Numbered from the stretch's first letter, positions 1 through 5,450 are shown. The stretch is DNA of 5,450 nt from an uncultured Haloferula sp. (GCA_946885645.1 CAMPGU010000278.1:1-5450); one strand, 5' to 3'. Made by a program: numbers and translations. The notes: a model not told the origin generated them from the letters alone.

Positions 1-305
1 GCCAAATGCTATCCACACCGGAAGACGATCTCTGGGCCTTCGCGACGAAGGACGGGAGAGGCATGAAAAAGGCCGCCGCCTACCTTTACCCCTACCTGGC
101 GGACAAGGGCAAATGGCCGCTGAAGCCGGACGTGCAGGCCTGGGAAGGCTGGCCCGCGCGCCAGCCCTGCCTGCTCTTCGCCGGGCTTGCCTATGGCCAG
201 GCCCCGTACGTGGATCTCTGGAAGCGCTCGAAGCCCGATCCGCAGGATCCCGAGGTCCGGCGCAATATCGCGATCACCCAGCCGGTGCTCTGGCTGGACC
301 GCTAG
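1..305 (+). CDS. Alginate lyase family protein, C-terminal end (partial)
   Basis: This is the 3' end of a gene whose start lies outside the window. The frame is open from the first complete codon (CAA at 3-5) to the TAG at 303-305, so the ATG at 6 is an internal methionine and not a start. About 100 residues are visible. They begin with MLSTPEDDLWAF and continue through DGRGMKKA, YLYPYLADKGKWP, a tryptophan-rich stretch (WEGWPARQP), LLFAGLAYG and a final ITQPVLWLDR. In my recollection this order matches the extreme C-terminus of alginate-lyase-domain (alpha/alpha-toroid) proteins common in Verrucomicrobiota and Bacteroidota: a DLW-x-DGRG-KK helix, the PYLxDKxxWP segment, the WPxRxPxLLFAGLA helix and the terminal PVLWL. 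Such enzymes cleave uronic-acid polysaccharides by beta-elimination in the periplasm or outside the cell. The catalytic residues and any signal peptide would lie upstream and cannot be checked, so the substrate is unknown. A related lyase or heparinase-like toroid protein is the main alternative. Confidence 0.7.
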   Translation, partial: QMLSTPEDDLWAFATKDGRGMKKAAAYLYPYLADKGKWPLKPDVQAWEGWPARQPCLLFAGLAYGQAPYVDLWKRSKPDPQDPEVRRNIAITQPVLWLDR

Positions 306-375
306 AGCATTTTCAGAAGCCGATCGATTGGTGTTGATGGTGCCAGCTCTTCGGGCGGCCCGAGCATTTCGATTG

Positions 376-449
376 AACCGCCAAAGAACGCGAAATCCAG
401 AACAAGGAAGGAGTTCTTCTTCTAACGAATTTCGCGTTGCTCCGCGGTT
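376..449. repeat. Long nested inverted repeat (hairpin)
   Basis: The arms AACGCGAAAT (387-396) and ATTTCGCGTT (429-438) are perfect reverse complements of 10 bases. Outside them, after a 5x5 mismatched internal loop, AACCGC (376-381) pairs with GCGGTT (444-449). Inside the 32-base loop, AGAAC (399-403) pairs with GTTCT (413-417) around a purine-rich 9-base loop. The whole forms a three-tier imperfect hairpin starting 70 bases after the upstream stop codon. The inner hairpin is followed by a pyrimidine stretch (TCTTCTAA) but not by a T run, so it is a poor intrinsic terminator. It could be a REP-like or MITE-like repeat, an RNA processing site, or part of a structured RNA. The pairing is seen directly; any function is a guess. 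Confidence 0.65.
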
Positions 450-481
450 AGGTTCCTTGGTTCGACCGCTCGATGGAACGA

Positions 482-525
482 CCCGGTAAAAGCGCTCCGC
501 CAGCCCACCCATTCATGTAGCTGGG
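482..525. repeat. Imperfect direct repeat, copy A
   Basis: This is the first copy of a 44-base repeat. Its 3' part, CATTCATGTAGCTGGG at 510-525, is identical over 16 bases to copy B at 671-686. The 5' part shares CCCG, a TAA-containing segment and a CTCCG...CCC block with copy B, but with substitutions and small shifts. The two copies lie 161 bases apart and enclose the hairpin-rich segment at 526-642. The 16-base core contains no internal palindrome. Confidence 0.7.
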
Positions 526-542
526 CCGCGGCGAGGATAGCC

Positions 543-569
543 CGAGCATGTAAACGTTGCAGAAGCTCG
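543..569. repeat. Small hairpin between the direct repeats
   Basis: CGAGC (543-547) and GCTCG (565-569) are perfect inverted 5-base arms with a 17-base loop. The left arm lies inside the second copy of the GCCCGAGCAT direct repeat. Taken alone it is weak and could occur by chance; it is listed because two stronger hairpins follow immediately. Confidence 0.35.
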
Positions 570-570
570 C

Positions 571-593
571 CCGGGAAAACCGTTTGTTTCCGG
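571..593. repeat. Hairpin with one bulge
   Basis: CC (571-572) plus GGAAA (574-578) pairs with TTTCCGG (587-593), giving seven base pairs with G573 bulged and an 8-base loop. It is the second of three consecutive hairpins in the segment enclosed by the two direct-repeat copies. Confidence 0.45.
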
Positions 594-600
594 GGCCATG

Positions 601-629
601 GCCCGGCGGAGTAGGGTTCTCCGCCGGGC
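601..629. repeat. Strong GC-rich hairpin, 11-bp perfect stem
   Basis: GCCCGGCGGAG (601-611) and CTCCGCCGGGC (619-629) are perfect reverse complements with a 7-base loop (TAGGGTT). This is the most stable inverted repeat I can see in the window. There is no T run after it on either strand, so it is not a classical intrinsic terminator. It lies about 150 bases before the chosen start of the large gene and could form in its 5' leader if transcription begins upstream, or it could be a core part of a repeat element delimited by the flanking direct repeats. Confidence 0.75.
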
Positions 630-642
630 TCTCCACCGCCCG

Positions 643-686
643 CCCGCGTAAGTTCTCCGGCCCGCCTACTCATTCATGTAGCTGGG
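643..686. repeat. Imperfect direct repeat, copy B
   Basis: This is the second copy of the 44-base repeat, with the same CATTCATGTAGCTGGG core at 671-686 preceded by a CCCGCGTAAG...CTCCGG...CCC block related to that of copy A. It ends about 90 bases before the chosen start codon of the large gene. The sequence after the core differs from that after copy A, so the similarity stops at the core. Confidence 0.7.
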
Positions 687-775
687 GTACACGGAGACGG
701 AAATGGAAGATGATAAGGTCGGAGAAGGGCTTTTCCCAAGAAGCCGTCCTTCGCCCTTTCCAACCCAAGAAACCC

Positions 776-862
776 ATGAGCTATCCCCATCTCCCGTCTT
801 GCCGGGCATCCATCCTCTGCGCCGCCGCATCCCTCGCCGTGATCTCCGCCCCTGCCTCCGCC
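776..862 (+). other. Signal peptide coding segment (residues 1-29)
   Basis: The n-region MSYPHLPSCR carries one arginine. It is followed by a hydrophobic core (ILCAAASLAVIS) and a short APASA segment ending in a signal peptidase I site, ASA|AV, after residue 29. The mature protein would begin AVKTWDGGG. The cysteine at residue 15 is not in a good lipobox (SIL before C), so a lipoprotein is unlikely. The two cysteines of the whole protein both lie here, in the part removed on export. Confidence 0.8.
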
Positions 863-3800
863 GCGGTGAAAACCTGGGACGGCGGTGGCAGCGACGACAA
901 CTGGCAAACCGCCCCGAACTGGGACGCCGATACCGCGCCCCTGCCCGATGACCAACTTGTCTTCGCTGGAACCCTCCGCCTGAGCCCGGTCAACAACTTC
1001 ACTGCAGGCACCCTTTTCAACGGCATCAGCTTCGCCGCCGATGCCGGCGCTTTCAGCCTTTCCGGCAACGGCGTCACGCTCACGCCCGGCATCGCCGCCC
1101 CGGCGAACAACGGCACGGTGACCGGCGGGGCGATCGCCAACAATTCGCCCGAAACCCAGACCCTCGCCTTTCCCCTCCACCTCGCCTCCGGCAAGCACGT
1201 CGTGAGCAGCCCCTCGGGCGGGGGTGCGATCAGCCTGAGCGGGACCTTCACTCGCTCCGCGAACAGCACCGCGGTCTTCGCTCCCACGGGAGGGAACATC
1301 ACCGTGACCGGCACCGGTCTGGCGAACAATGCCGCGGGCATCCTCGGCGGCTGGGCGGTGCTCGGGAACGACTGGGCTTCCCTGGACGGCAGCGGGAATC
1401 TGGTGCCCTTCGCCGCCTATACGGACATCGCCACCGGGGCCATCACCAGCGATCCGGCGGCGAATTACCGCTATGTGGGAAATACCGACAACATCACCGC
1501 CGCGGACGGCACCGCGATCCACACCCTGGCCACCGAGAACCAGGCAAACGCCCAGCGCGACCTGACCGTGGCGGGCACGCTGACTTTCGGGGCGAAGGGC
1601 GGGATCTACCGGCTCGGCACCTCGAACAACACGGGGGTCTTCCGCGTGGTCGGCGGCAATCTGACCGTCGCCGGCGGCGGCGAGCTGAACCTGTGGACCG
1701 CCACCAACGGCATCGCGAACTTCGCCGCGACCAACAACAGCCTGCGGATCGACTCCGCGATCACCGATTTCATCTCCGCTCCCGGTCCGCCGGAGGAAAC
1801 GGTCCCGGTGACGGTGAACATCACCGGCTACGCGGATATCCGCGGGGCGAATACCTACAGCGGCGGCACCTTCATCAATCAGGGCCGCGTCCAGACCGGC
1901 AGCAATGCGAGCTTCGGCACCGGACCGGTGACCGTCTATCCCGGCGGCCAAGCCTTCGTGAACCAGTCGCAGACCTGGACGAACAACTTCGCCGTTTCCG
2001 GGTATGGGCCCACCGAGTCGAACGGCGGCATGTCGGGCCCCGGCGCGCTGCGTCTCGGCAGCACCTCGAACATCGCGGGCACCATCACCCTGACGGGCAA
2101 CTCGCGCTTCACCACCTCTTCCACCGGCGGGCCGACCATGTCCGGCAGGATCACCGGCACGGGCGCCCTGGAGATCGCCTCCTACGGCTCCGCGAATACG
2201 CTCATCCTCAACCTTGCCAATCTCGGCACGCCGAACGATTGGAACGGCCCCCTGACGGTGAACTCGGTCGTGAATTCGCGCCGCACCACGGTGCGGCTCG
2301 GCGCGGACGAGCAGATCCCGGATGCTTCCGATGTCACGATCGCCTCCGCGAACATCTCCCCGGCGGTGCCGCTCACCACCTTGGACCTGCGCGGCTTCAA
2401 TGAGACGATCGGCGGCCTGAATAGCGCGGTCTCGCCGATCATGCTTGCGGTAGGCAATCTCGCGTCCGGCACCACCTCCACCCTGACCTTGGGAGCAAAC
2501 AACGCCAGCGGCGACTACGGCGGGGCCCTCCAGGACGTCGTCGGCAGCACCCTGAACGTGGTGAAGACCGGTAGCGGCAAGCAGGTCCTGCGCGGGCGGA
2601 CGGAGTACTTCGGCACCACCGCCGTCAATGCCGGCACCCTGGAGGTGCGCGGGGATTTCCTGACATCCGGGGACGTGACGGTGGCAGCCGGTGCCCGGCT
2701 CCAGAGCAGCGGCACCATCTTGGCCGGCAACGTGACGGTAGCGGGCGGCGGCACCTTCGAAGCCACCCATGCCGACGACGGCCTCGCACTGCTCAACGGG
2801 AACCTCAATCTCGAAGCCGGCAGCGCGCTCGACATCAATACCGCGGCCCTGCCCGCAAATCCCATCACGGTGGACGGGATCATCAATCCCACCGGAGCCG
2901 CGGGCACCGTGACGGTGAATCTCACGGGCCCGGCCCCCGCCGTGGGCGAACATCCGCTCATTTCGTATTTCCCGCTGGGCTCGCTCGGCGGCACGGGCGT
3001 CTCCGCCTTTACCCTCGGCACCGTGCCGCCGCGTTTCTCCGGCTCGATCAAGAACGATCCCGTGCTCGGCGCGATCGTCCTGGACGTGGACGCGGTCGTC
3101 ACGCCGAAGTGGACGGGAGCCATCACCCTGGGAAACCCCGGCCACAACGAGTGGAGCACCGCCACCCTGGCGCTCCCGAAGAACTGGGACGAGAGTCCTT
3201 CCGTCCCGACAGATTTCCTCAGCGGGGATGCGGTGATCTTCGACGATACGGCACTCTCCACCGCTCCCGACATCAGCGTCGCGGACGTGACGATCGGCAA
3301 GGCGACCTTCAGCAACGAAACGAAGGACTACGTGCTCACCGGCTCGAAGGGCATGGCGGGCGTGGGCGAGGTGGTGAAGGAAGGCGCGGGCAAGCTGACC
3401 GTGAGCAATCCGAACCTCTACTCCGGCGGCACCACCTTCACCGCCGGGACGCTGGAAATCACCGACGGCGGCAGCCTGGGCACCGGCGCGGTGGCCATCA
3501 ACGGCACGCTCTTCGCCTTCAACCGGACGGACACGAGCGTCTTCCCGAATGCAATCACCAGCGATCCCGCCTCGACCGCGGAGCTCCATCACACCGGCAG
3601 CGGCAGCACTACCTTGGGCGGGAATAGCTCCTACATCGGGGCGACGCGGGTCCTGGCCGGGACGCTGCGCCCGGGCAATTCCAACGCCTTCGGCACCCTG
3701 CTCGATCCCGATCCGCTGGACAGCACGGAGATCGGGCCGGTCCAGGTCCTTTCCGGCGGGGCGGTGGATTTCAACGGCGGGGCCGCCACCAACGCGCTCA

Positions 3801-5410
3801 CGATGACCGCGAAGCCCTTCTTCATCGCCGGCAACGGCCCTGACGGTGCGGGGGCGCTGGTCAACACCGGCGCGAACGGGCAGCTCAACGCTCTGGGCAG
3901 GCTGACCTTGGAGGCGAACGCCAGCGTGGGCGGCACGGCGCGCCTGGACCTGCGCCACGGCGGCCCGGTCCTGGATCTGGCGGGATTCACTCTGCGGAAG
4001 CGGGGCACGAACCAATTCACCGTGGTGGCGGGCACCGTCGTGAACGGCGGCAGCATCATCGTGGAAGAGGGCACCCTCGCCATGGAAACCACCACGATCA
4101 CCGACGGCGCGGGCACGATCACCTATGAACCGGGCTCCAACGCGCAGTTCTACCAGAACGCGCTGACCGAGACCGAACCGGGAGTCTTCGCCGGCGTGTC
4201 CTGGCCGATGACCGTCCGCGAAAACGTGGCGCTGGGCAATGCCGGCGCGGCCGTGACCGCCCAAGTGCTCTCCCCCATCACTTTGGAAGGAAACGCGGTG
4301 CTGGTCGCCTTCAACTCCGGGACCCGCGCGCCCAACGATGCGGGCAAGCACCTGCTGCTCCATGGCAACATCACGGAAAGCGGCGGTTCCTACGGCCTGG
4401 ACAAGCAGGGGGTGAACACCGTGACCCTGGCGGGCGCCGCAAATACCTACACCGGTGCCACCACCGTCAGCGGCGGCATCCTGGTAGTGGACGGAGCCGT
4501 CACCGCCTCGCCCGTCGCCGTGGCCGCCGGAGCGACCCTCGGCGGCGCGGGAACGGTCGGAGGCAGCGTGGCAGGGGACGGTAGCATTTCCCCCGGTATT
4601 GCGGCCATCGGCACCTTCACCACCGGGGCCACCACCTTCTCCGCCACCGGCTCGCTGGATGTCCAGATCGACTCCTTCAACCTCGAGGCCGACAAGCTGG
4701 CGGTCACCGGCAACCTCGCGCTCGGCGGTTCCGTGCTGAACGTGACCGATCTGGGCGGGACACCCCTCGCGGCGGACACGAAATTCACCGTGGCCAGCTA
4801 CACCGGCTCGATTTCCGGCAGCTTCGCCAATGCCCCGGATGGCGGCACCCTGATCGTCGGATTGAATACCTTCGCGGTCGATTACGACGAGTTGGTCTCC
4901 GGCCAGACCTCCATTACCCTGACGGCGCTCCCCGGCAGCGCTTACGACACTTGGGCGACGGAGCAGGGCTTGGACGGCACCAACAACGGCAAGATGGACG
5001 ACCCCGATTCCGATGGATTGGAGAACGTGATCGAATTCGGCCTCAACCAGAACCCGCTCGCCGCCGGCGACGGTGGCAAGGTCCGCGCCGTGCTAGCCGA
5101 CGTGGATCCTGGCGCACCGGTGGTCACTGCCTACACGCTGACCGTGCCGATGCGCGATGGCACGGACTTCACCGGCTCCGGCACGGGCGACCTGCTCTCC
5201 CTGCCCTTGGACGGCGTGGTTTACCGCGTGGAAGGCTCCGCGACGCTCAGCGACTTCCCGCTGGACATCACGGAGGTCACGCCCGCCCTGAGCGCGGGCA
5301 TGGAGCAGCCTGACACCGGCTGGAGCTACCGCAGCTTCCGCCTGCCCGGCACCCCCGGCGCGCCTCATGCGAAGGCCTTCCTGCGGGTGGACGTATCCGA
5401 AGCTCCCTGA
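776..5410 (+). CDS. Exported autotransporter-associated beta-strand (PATR) repeat protein, 1544 aa
   Basis: This encodes a giant secreted or cell-surface protein predicted to form a right-handed parallel beta-solenoid; no enzymatic motif is visible. Residues 1-29 are a Sec-type signal peptide. Residues 31-103 form a cap module with WDGGG and NWD motifs. Residues 104-722 are beta-strand-rich with PATR-type units near 353-391 and 592-641. Residues 723-850 are a junction module with a second W...NWD...VIFDD cap. PATR units follow near 864-911, 937-973 and 1204-1258. Residues 1259-1384 are a passenger-end region (GSISPG, LDVQID, FAVDYDE, ITLTAL), and 1389-1544 a calcium-loop/C-terminal module. 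The mature chain has no cysteine and is rich in Gly, Thr, Asn and Ala. I chose ATG 776 because it places the signal peptide at the N-terminus. ATG 710 is in frame and has purine-rich sequence before it (GGAG at 693-696), but would give an atypically long n-region; TTG 557 is unlikely. No clear ribosome-binding site precedes 776. No beta-barrel or PEP-CTERM tail is seen. The family call is firm; adhesion, scaffolding or polysaccharide binding is inference. Confidence 0.9.
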   Translation: MSYPHLPSCRASILCAAASLAVISAPASAAVKTWDGGGSDDNWQTAPNWDADTAPLPDDQLVFAGTLRLSPVNNFTAGTLFNGISFAADAGAFSLSGNGVTLTPGIAAPANNGTVTGGAIANNSPETQTLAFPLHLASGKHVVSSPSGGGAISLSGTFTRSANSTAVFAPTGGNITVTGTGLANNAAGILGGWAVLGNDWASLDGSGNLVPFAAYTDIATGAITSDPAANYRYVGNTDNITAADGTAIHTLATENQANAQRDLTVAGTLTFGAKGGIYRLGTSNNTGVFRVVGGNLTVAGGGELNLWTATNGIANFAATNNSLRIDSAITDFISAPGPPEETVPVTVNITGYADIRGANTYSGGTFINQGRVQTGSNASFGTGPVTVYPGGQAFVNQSQTWTNNFAVSGYGPTESNGGMSGPGALRLGSTSNIAGTITLTGNSRFTTSSTGGPTMSGRITGTGALEIASYGSANTLILNLANLGTPNDWNGPLTVNSVVNSRRTTVRLGADEQIPDASDVTIASANISPAVPLTTLDLRGFNETIGGLNSAVSPIMLAVGNLASGTTSTLTLGANNASGDYGGALQDVVGSTLNVVKTGSGKQVLRGRTEYFGTTAVNAGTLEVRGDFLTSGDVTVAAGARLQSSGTILAGNVTVAGGGTFEATHADDGLALLNGNLNLEAGSALDINTAALPANPITVDGIINPTGAAGTVTVNLTGPAPAVGEHPLISYFPLGSLGGTGVSAFTLGTVPPRFSGSIKNDPVLGAIVLDVDAVVTPKWTGAITLGNPGHNEWSTATLALPKNWDESPSVPTDFLSGDAVIFDDTALSTAPDISVADVTIGKATFSNETKDYVLTGSKGMAGVGEVVKEGAGKLTVSNPNLYSGGTTFTAGTLEITDGGSLGTGAVAINGTLFAFNRTDTSVFPNAITSDPASTAELHHTGSGSTTLGGNSSYIGATRVLAGTLRPGNSNAFGTLLDPDPLDSTEIGPVQVLSGGAVDFNGGAATNALTMTAKPFFIAGNGPDGAGALVNTGANGQLNALGRLTLEANASVGGTARLDLRHGGPVLDLAGFTLRKRGTNQFTVVAGTVVNGGSIIVEEGTLAMETTTITDGAGTITYEPGSNAQFYQNALTETEPGVFAGVSWPMTVRENVALGNAGAAVTAQVLSPITLEGNAVLVAFNSGTRAPNDAGKHLLLHGNITESGGSYGLDKQGVNTVTLAGAANTYTGATTVSGGILVVDGAVTASPVAVAAGATLGGAGTVGGSVAGDGSISPGIAAIGTFTTGATTFSATGSLDVQIDSFNLEADKLAVTGNLALGGSVLNVTDLGGTPLAADTKFTVASYTGSISGSFANAPDGGTLIVGLNTFAVDYDELVSGQTSITLTALPGSAYDTWATEQGLDGTNNGKMDDPDSDGLENVIEFGLNQNPLAAGDGGKVRAVLADVDPGAPVVTAYTLTVPMRDGTDFTGSGTGDLLSLPLDGVVYRVEGSATLSDFPLDITEVTPALSAGMEQPDTGWSYRSFRLPGTPGAPHAKAFLRVDVSEAP
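866..1084 (+). other. N-terminal W...NWD cap module (residues 31-103)
   Basis: The mature N-terminus reads KTWDGGGSDDNWQTAPNWD, then PLPDDQLVFAG and several short strands. W-x-G-G-G...NW...NWD...P...D-x-[VL]-x-F is the typical opening of PATR proteins in Verrucomicrobiota and Planctomycetota, and probably caps the beta-solenoid. The same signature appears again at residues 777-823, pointing to a two-part construction. Confidence 0.7.
1832..1948 (+). repeat. PATR unit 1 (residues 353-391)
   Basis: The core reads RGANTYSGGTFINQGRVQTG and then FGTGPVTVYPGG. It follows the family pattern G-x-NTY-[ST]-GGT-x-[IV]-x-x-G-x-[LV], in which a conserved turn ends one coil of the solenoid. The usual GTL is replaced here by GRV, so this is a slightly degenerate copy. 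Confidence 0.7.
2549..2698 (+). repeat. PATR unit 2 (residues 592-641)
   Basis: The unit runs LNVVKTGSGKQVLRGRTEYF, then GTTAVNAGTLEV, then DVTVAAGARL. The K-x-GSGK-x-x-L opening and the GTT-x-V-x-AGTLEV closing are canonical for autotransporter-associated beta-strand repeats. The middle NTYTGG turn has diverged to RTEYFG. Confidence 0.8.
2942..3325 (+). other. Junction module with second W...NWD...VIFDD cap (residues 723-850)
   Basis: Residues 723-775 contain LISYFPLGSLGGTG, FTLGTVPPRFSGSI and IVLDVDAV, which resemble the closing strands of a first passenger. A second cap follows: PKWTGAI at 777-783, EWST at 792-795, PKNWDE at 801-806, and a DFLSGDAVIFDD segment at 813-824. The combination of a PPR-GSI strand, W-x-G, NW and GD-x-VIFDD is familiar to me from the middle of PATR proteins. 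Compared with residues 32-65 it looks like a repeat of the N-terminal cap, so the protein is probably two solenoids in series. The boundaries are approximate. Confidence 0.65.
3365..3508 (+). repeat. PATR unit 3 (residues 864-911)
   Basis: The unit runs GEVVKEGAGKLTVSNPNLYS, then GGTTFTAGTLEI, then LGTGAVAINGTL. This is the cleanest match to the PATR consensus in the protein: K-x-G-x-GKLT, N-x-YSGGTT, AGTLEI. It follows the second cap directly, as a first coil would. Confidence 0.85.
3584..3694 (+). repeat. PATR unit 4 (residues 937-973)
   Basis: The unit reads LHHTGSGSTTLGGNSSYIGA, then TRVLAGTLRPG and NAFG. The TGSG-x-TTL opening, the Y-x-GAT turn and the AGTL strand are kept. It starts about 26 residues after unit 3 ends, and the AFNRTDTSVFPNAI segment between them is also typical of this family. 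Confidence 0.75.
4385..4549 (+). repeat. PATR unit 5 (residues 1204-1258)
   Basis: The unit reads YGLDKQGVNTVTLAGAANTY, then TGATTVSGGILVVDG, then PVAVAAGATLGGAG. It keeps the NTYTGATTV turn and is followed by the GT-V-GGS...GSISPG stretch that usually marks the end of the repeat region in these proteins. Confidence 0.85.
4940..5407 (+). other. C-terminal calcium-loop and family-specific module (residues 1389-1544)
   Basis: The module opens with AYDTWATEQGL and reaches a calcium-loop motif at residues 1409-1420 (bases 5000-5035), DPDSDGLENVIE. This places D, D, D, N and E at EF-hand loop positions 1, 3, 5, 9 and 12. It continues FGLNQNP and about 115 further residues with YTLTVPMRDG, VVYRVEGS, ITEVTPALSAG, GWSYRSFRLPG and FLRVDVSE near the stop. 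I associate this ending with many otherwise unrelated secreted proteins of Verrucomicrobiaceae. It has no hydrophobic tail and no PEP motif. A role in folding, sorting or anchoring is inference; calcium binding is likely from the motif alone. Confidence 0.7.
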
Positions 5411-5450
5411 GCGGCTGCCTTCCAAGAGTTCCCGCTGCCTATTTCCGTAC
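5411..5450. other. Downstream flank, no terminator visible
   Basis: Forty bases remain after the TGA stop. They contain GCTGCCT twice (5414-5420 and 5434-5440) but no hairpin followed by a T run and no start of a further gene that I can support. A terminator may lie beyond the window. Confidence 0.5.

Larger units (their letters stand above)
306..775. other. Structured 470-base intergenic region without a gene
   Basis: No credible coding region was found here. The frame of the downstream gene is open from 554, just after a TAA at 551-553, but its translation before 776 looks like random Arg/Pro/Gly-rich sequence. No sigma70-like -35/-10 pair stands out, and no hairpin followed by a T run marks the end of the upstream gene. 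The region instead holds direct and inverted repeats, listed separately. It also contains a 10-base direct repeat GCCCGAGCAT at 358-367 and 540-549, a small hairpin at 350-364 (TCGGG/CCCGA with a CGG loop, extended by a T-G wobble), and a 12-base palindrome GGGCCATGGCCC at 593-604. The promoter and 5' leader of the large downstream gene presumably lie within its right part, but I cannot place them. Confidence 0.75.

Noticed and set aside
6..305. A complete small gene starting at the ATG at 6
   Set aside because: The frame is open to the window edge and the visible residues look like the end of a larger lyase-family protein, so the ATG is internal.
396..470. tRNA-like pieces: CTTCTAA resembling an anticodon loop and GGTTCGACC resembling a T-loop
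   Set aside because: The flanking bases do not form five-pair anticodon or T stems, spacing is wrong, and there is no acceptor stem. Chance resemblance.
601..640. Intrinsic terminator at the strong hairpin
   Set aside because: No T run follows the stem on either strand, and it lies about 300 bases after the upstream stop codon. Kept only as an inverted repeat.
776..862. Lipoprotein signal peptide using the cysteine at residue 15
   Set aside because: The residues before the cysteine (SIL) do not make a lipobox, and a good signal peptidase I site (ASA|AV) follows at residue 29.
674..4363. A very long antisense open frame (1229 codons) opposite the PATR gene
   Set aside because: It is in exact codon register with the sense gene, so its stops would have to be sense TTA, CTA or TCA codons, which this GC-rich gene avoids. 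Its translation is Arg/Gly/Ala/His-rich with no domain, signal or repeat logic, while the sense frame has a signal peptide and clear PATR repeats. It is a codon-bias shadow.
1832..4549. CRISPR array or tandem DNA repeats within the large gene
   Set aside because: The recurrences (GGCACCACC-type words) are codon-level echoes of degenerate protein repeats. They differ in spacing and sequence and are not near-identical DNA units.
4940..5410. C-terminal autotransporter beta-barrel or PEP-CTERM sorting signal
   Set aside because: There are no alternating amphipathic strands ending in Phe/Trp, no PEP motif, no hydrophobic helix and no basic tail. The end FLRVDVSEAP does not fit either class.

Overview
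The window is GC-rich, with a strong G/C preference at third codon positions. It looks like a chromosomal piece from a member of Verrucomicrobiota, most like Luteolibacter and other Verrucomicrobiaceae. The assignment comes from protein style: a very long Gly/Thr/Asn/Ala-rich secreted protein built of autotransporter-associated beta-strand (PATR) repeats, ending in a D-x-D-x-D-G calcium-loop motif and a C-terminal module that I associate with secreted proteins of this family. It is a judgement from memory of these families, not a database result.

Layout, all on the + strand: (1) positions 1-305 are the last ~100 codons of a gene cut by the window edge, resembling the C-terminal end of alginate-lyase-family polysaccharide lyases. 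(2) Positions 306-775 are a 470-base intergenic region with no convincing gene. It is unusually structured: several hairpins (350-364, 376-449, 543-569, 571-593, 601-629), a 44-base imperfect direct repeat with an identical 16-base core (482-525 and 643-686), and a 10-base direct repeat (358-367 and 540-549). (3) Positions 776-5410 are one intact 1544-residue gene for an exported, cysteine-free, beta-solenoid-type surface or secreted protein. (4) Positions 5411-5450 are 40 bases of downstream sequence without a recognisable terminator.

The large protein reads as signal peptide, a first W...NWD cap module, a long beta-strand region with PATR units, a junction module that repeats the cap (W...W...NWD...VIFDD), a second solenoid with three clearer PATR units, a passenger-end region, and finally the calcium-loop/C-terminal module. 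There is no recognisable outer-membrane beta-barrel and no PEP-CTERM tail, so how it is displayed or released is open.

The two genes share a direction, but the 470-base repeat-bearing gap argues against tight co-transcription. A link through extracellular polysaccharide use is possible but not shown. I see no defence system, CRISPR array, transposase, tRNA or rRNA. The most unusual material is the structured intergenic region and the unexplained C-terminal module.
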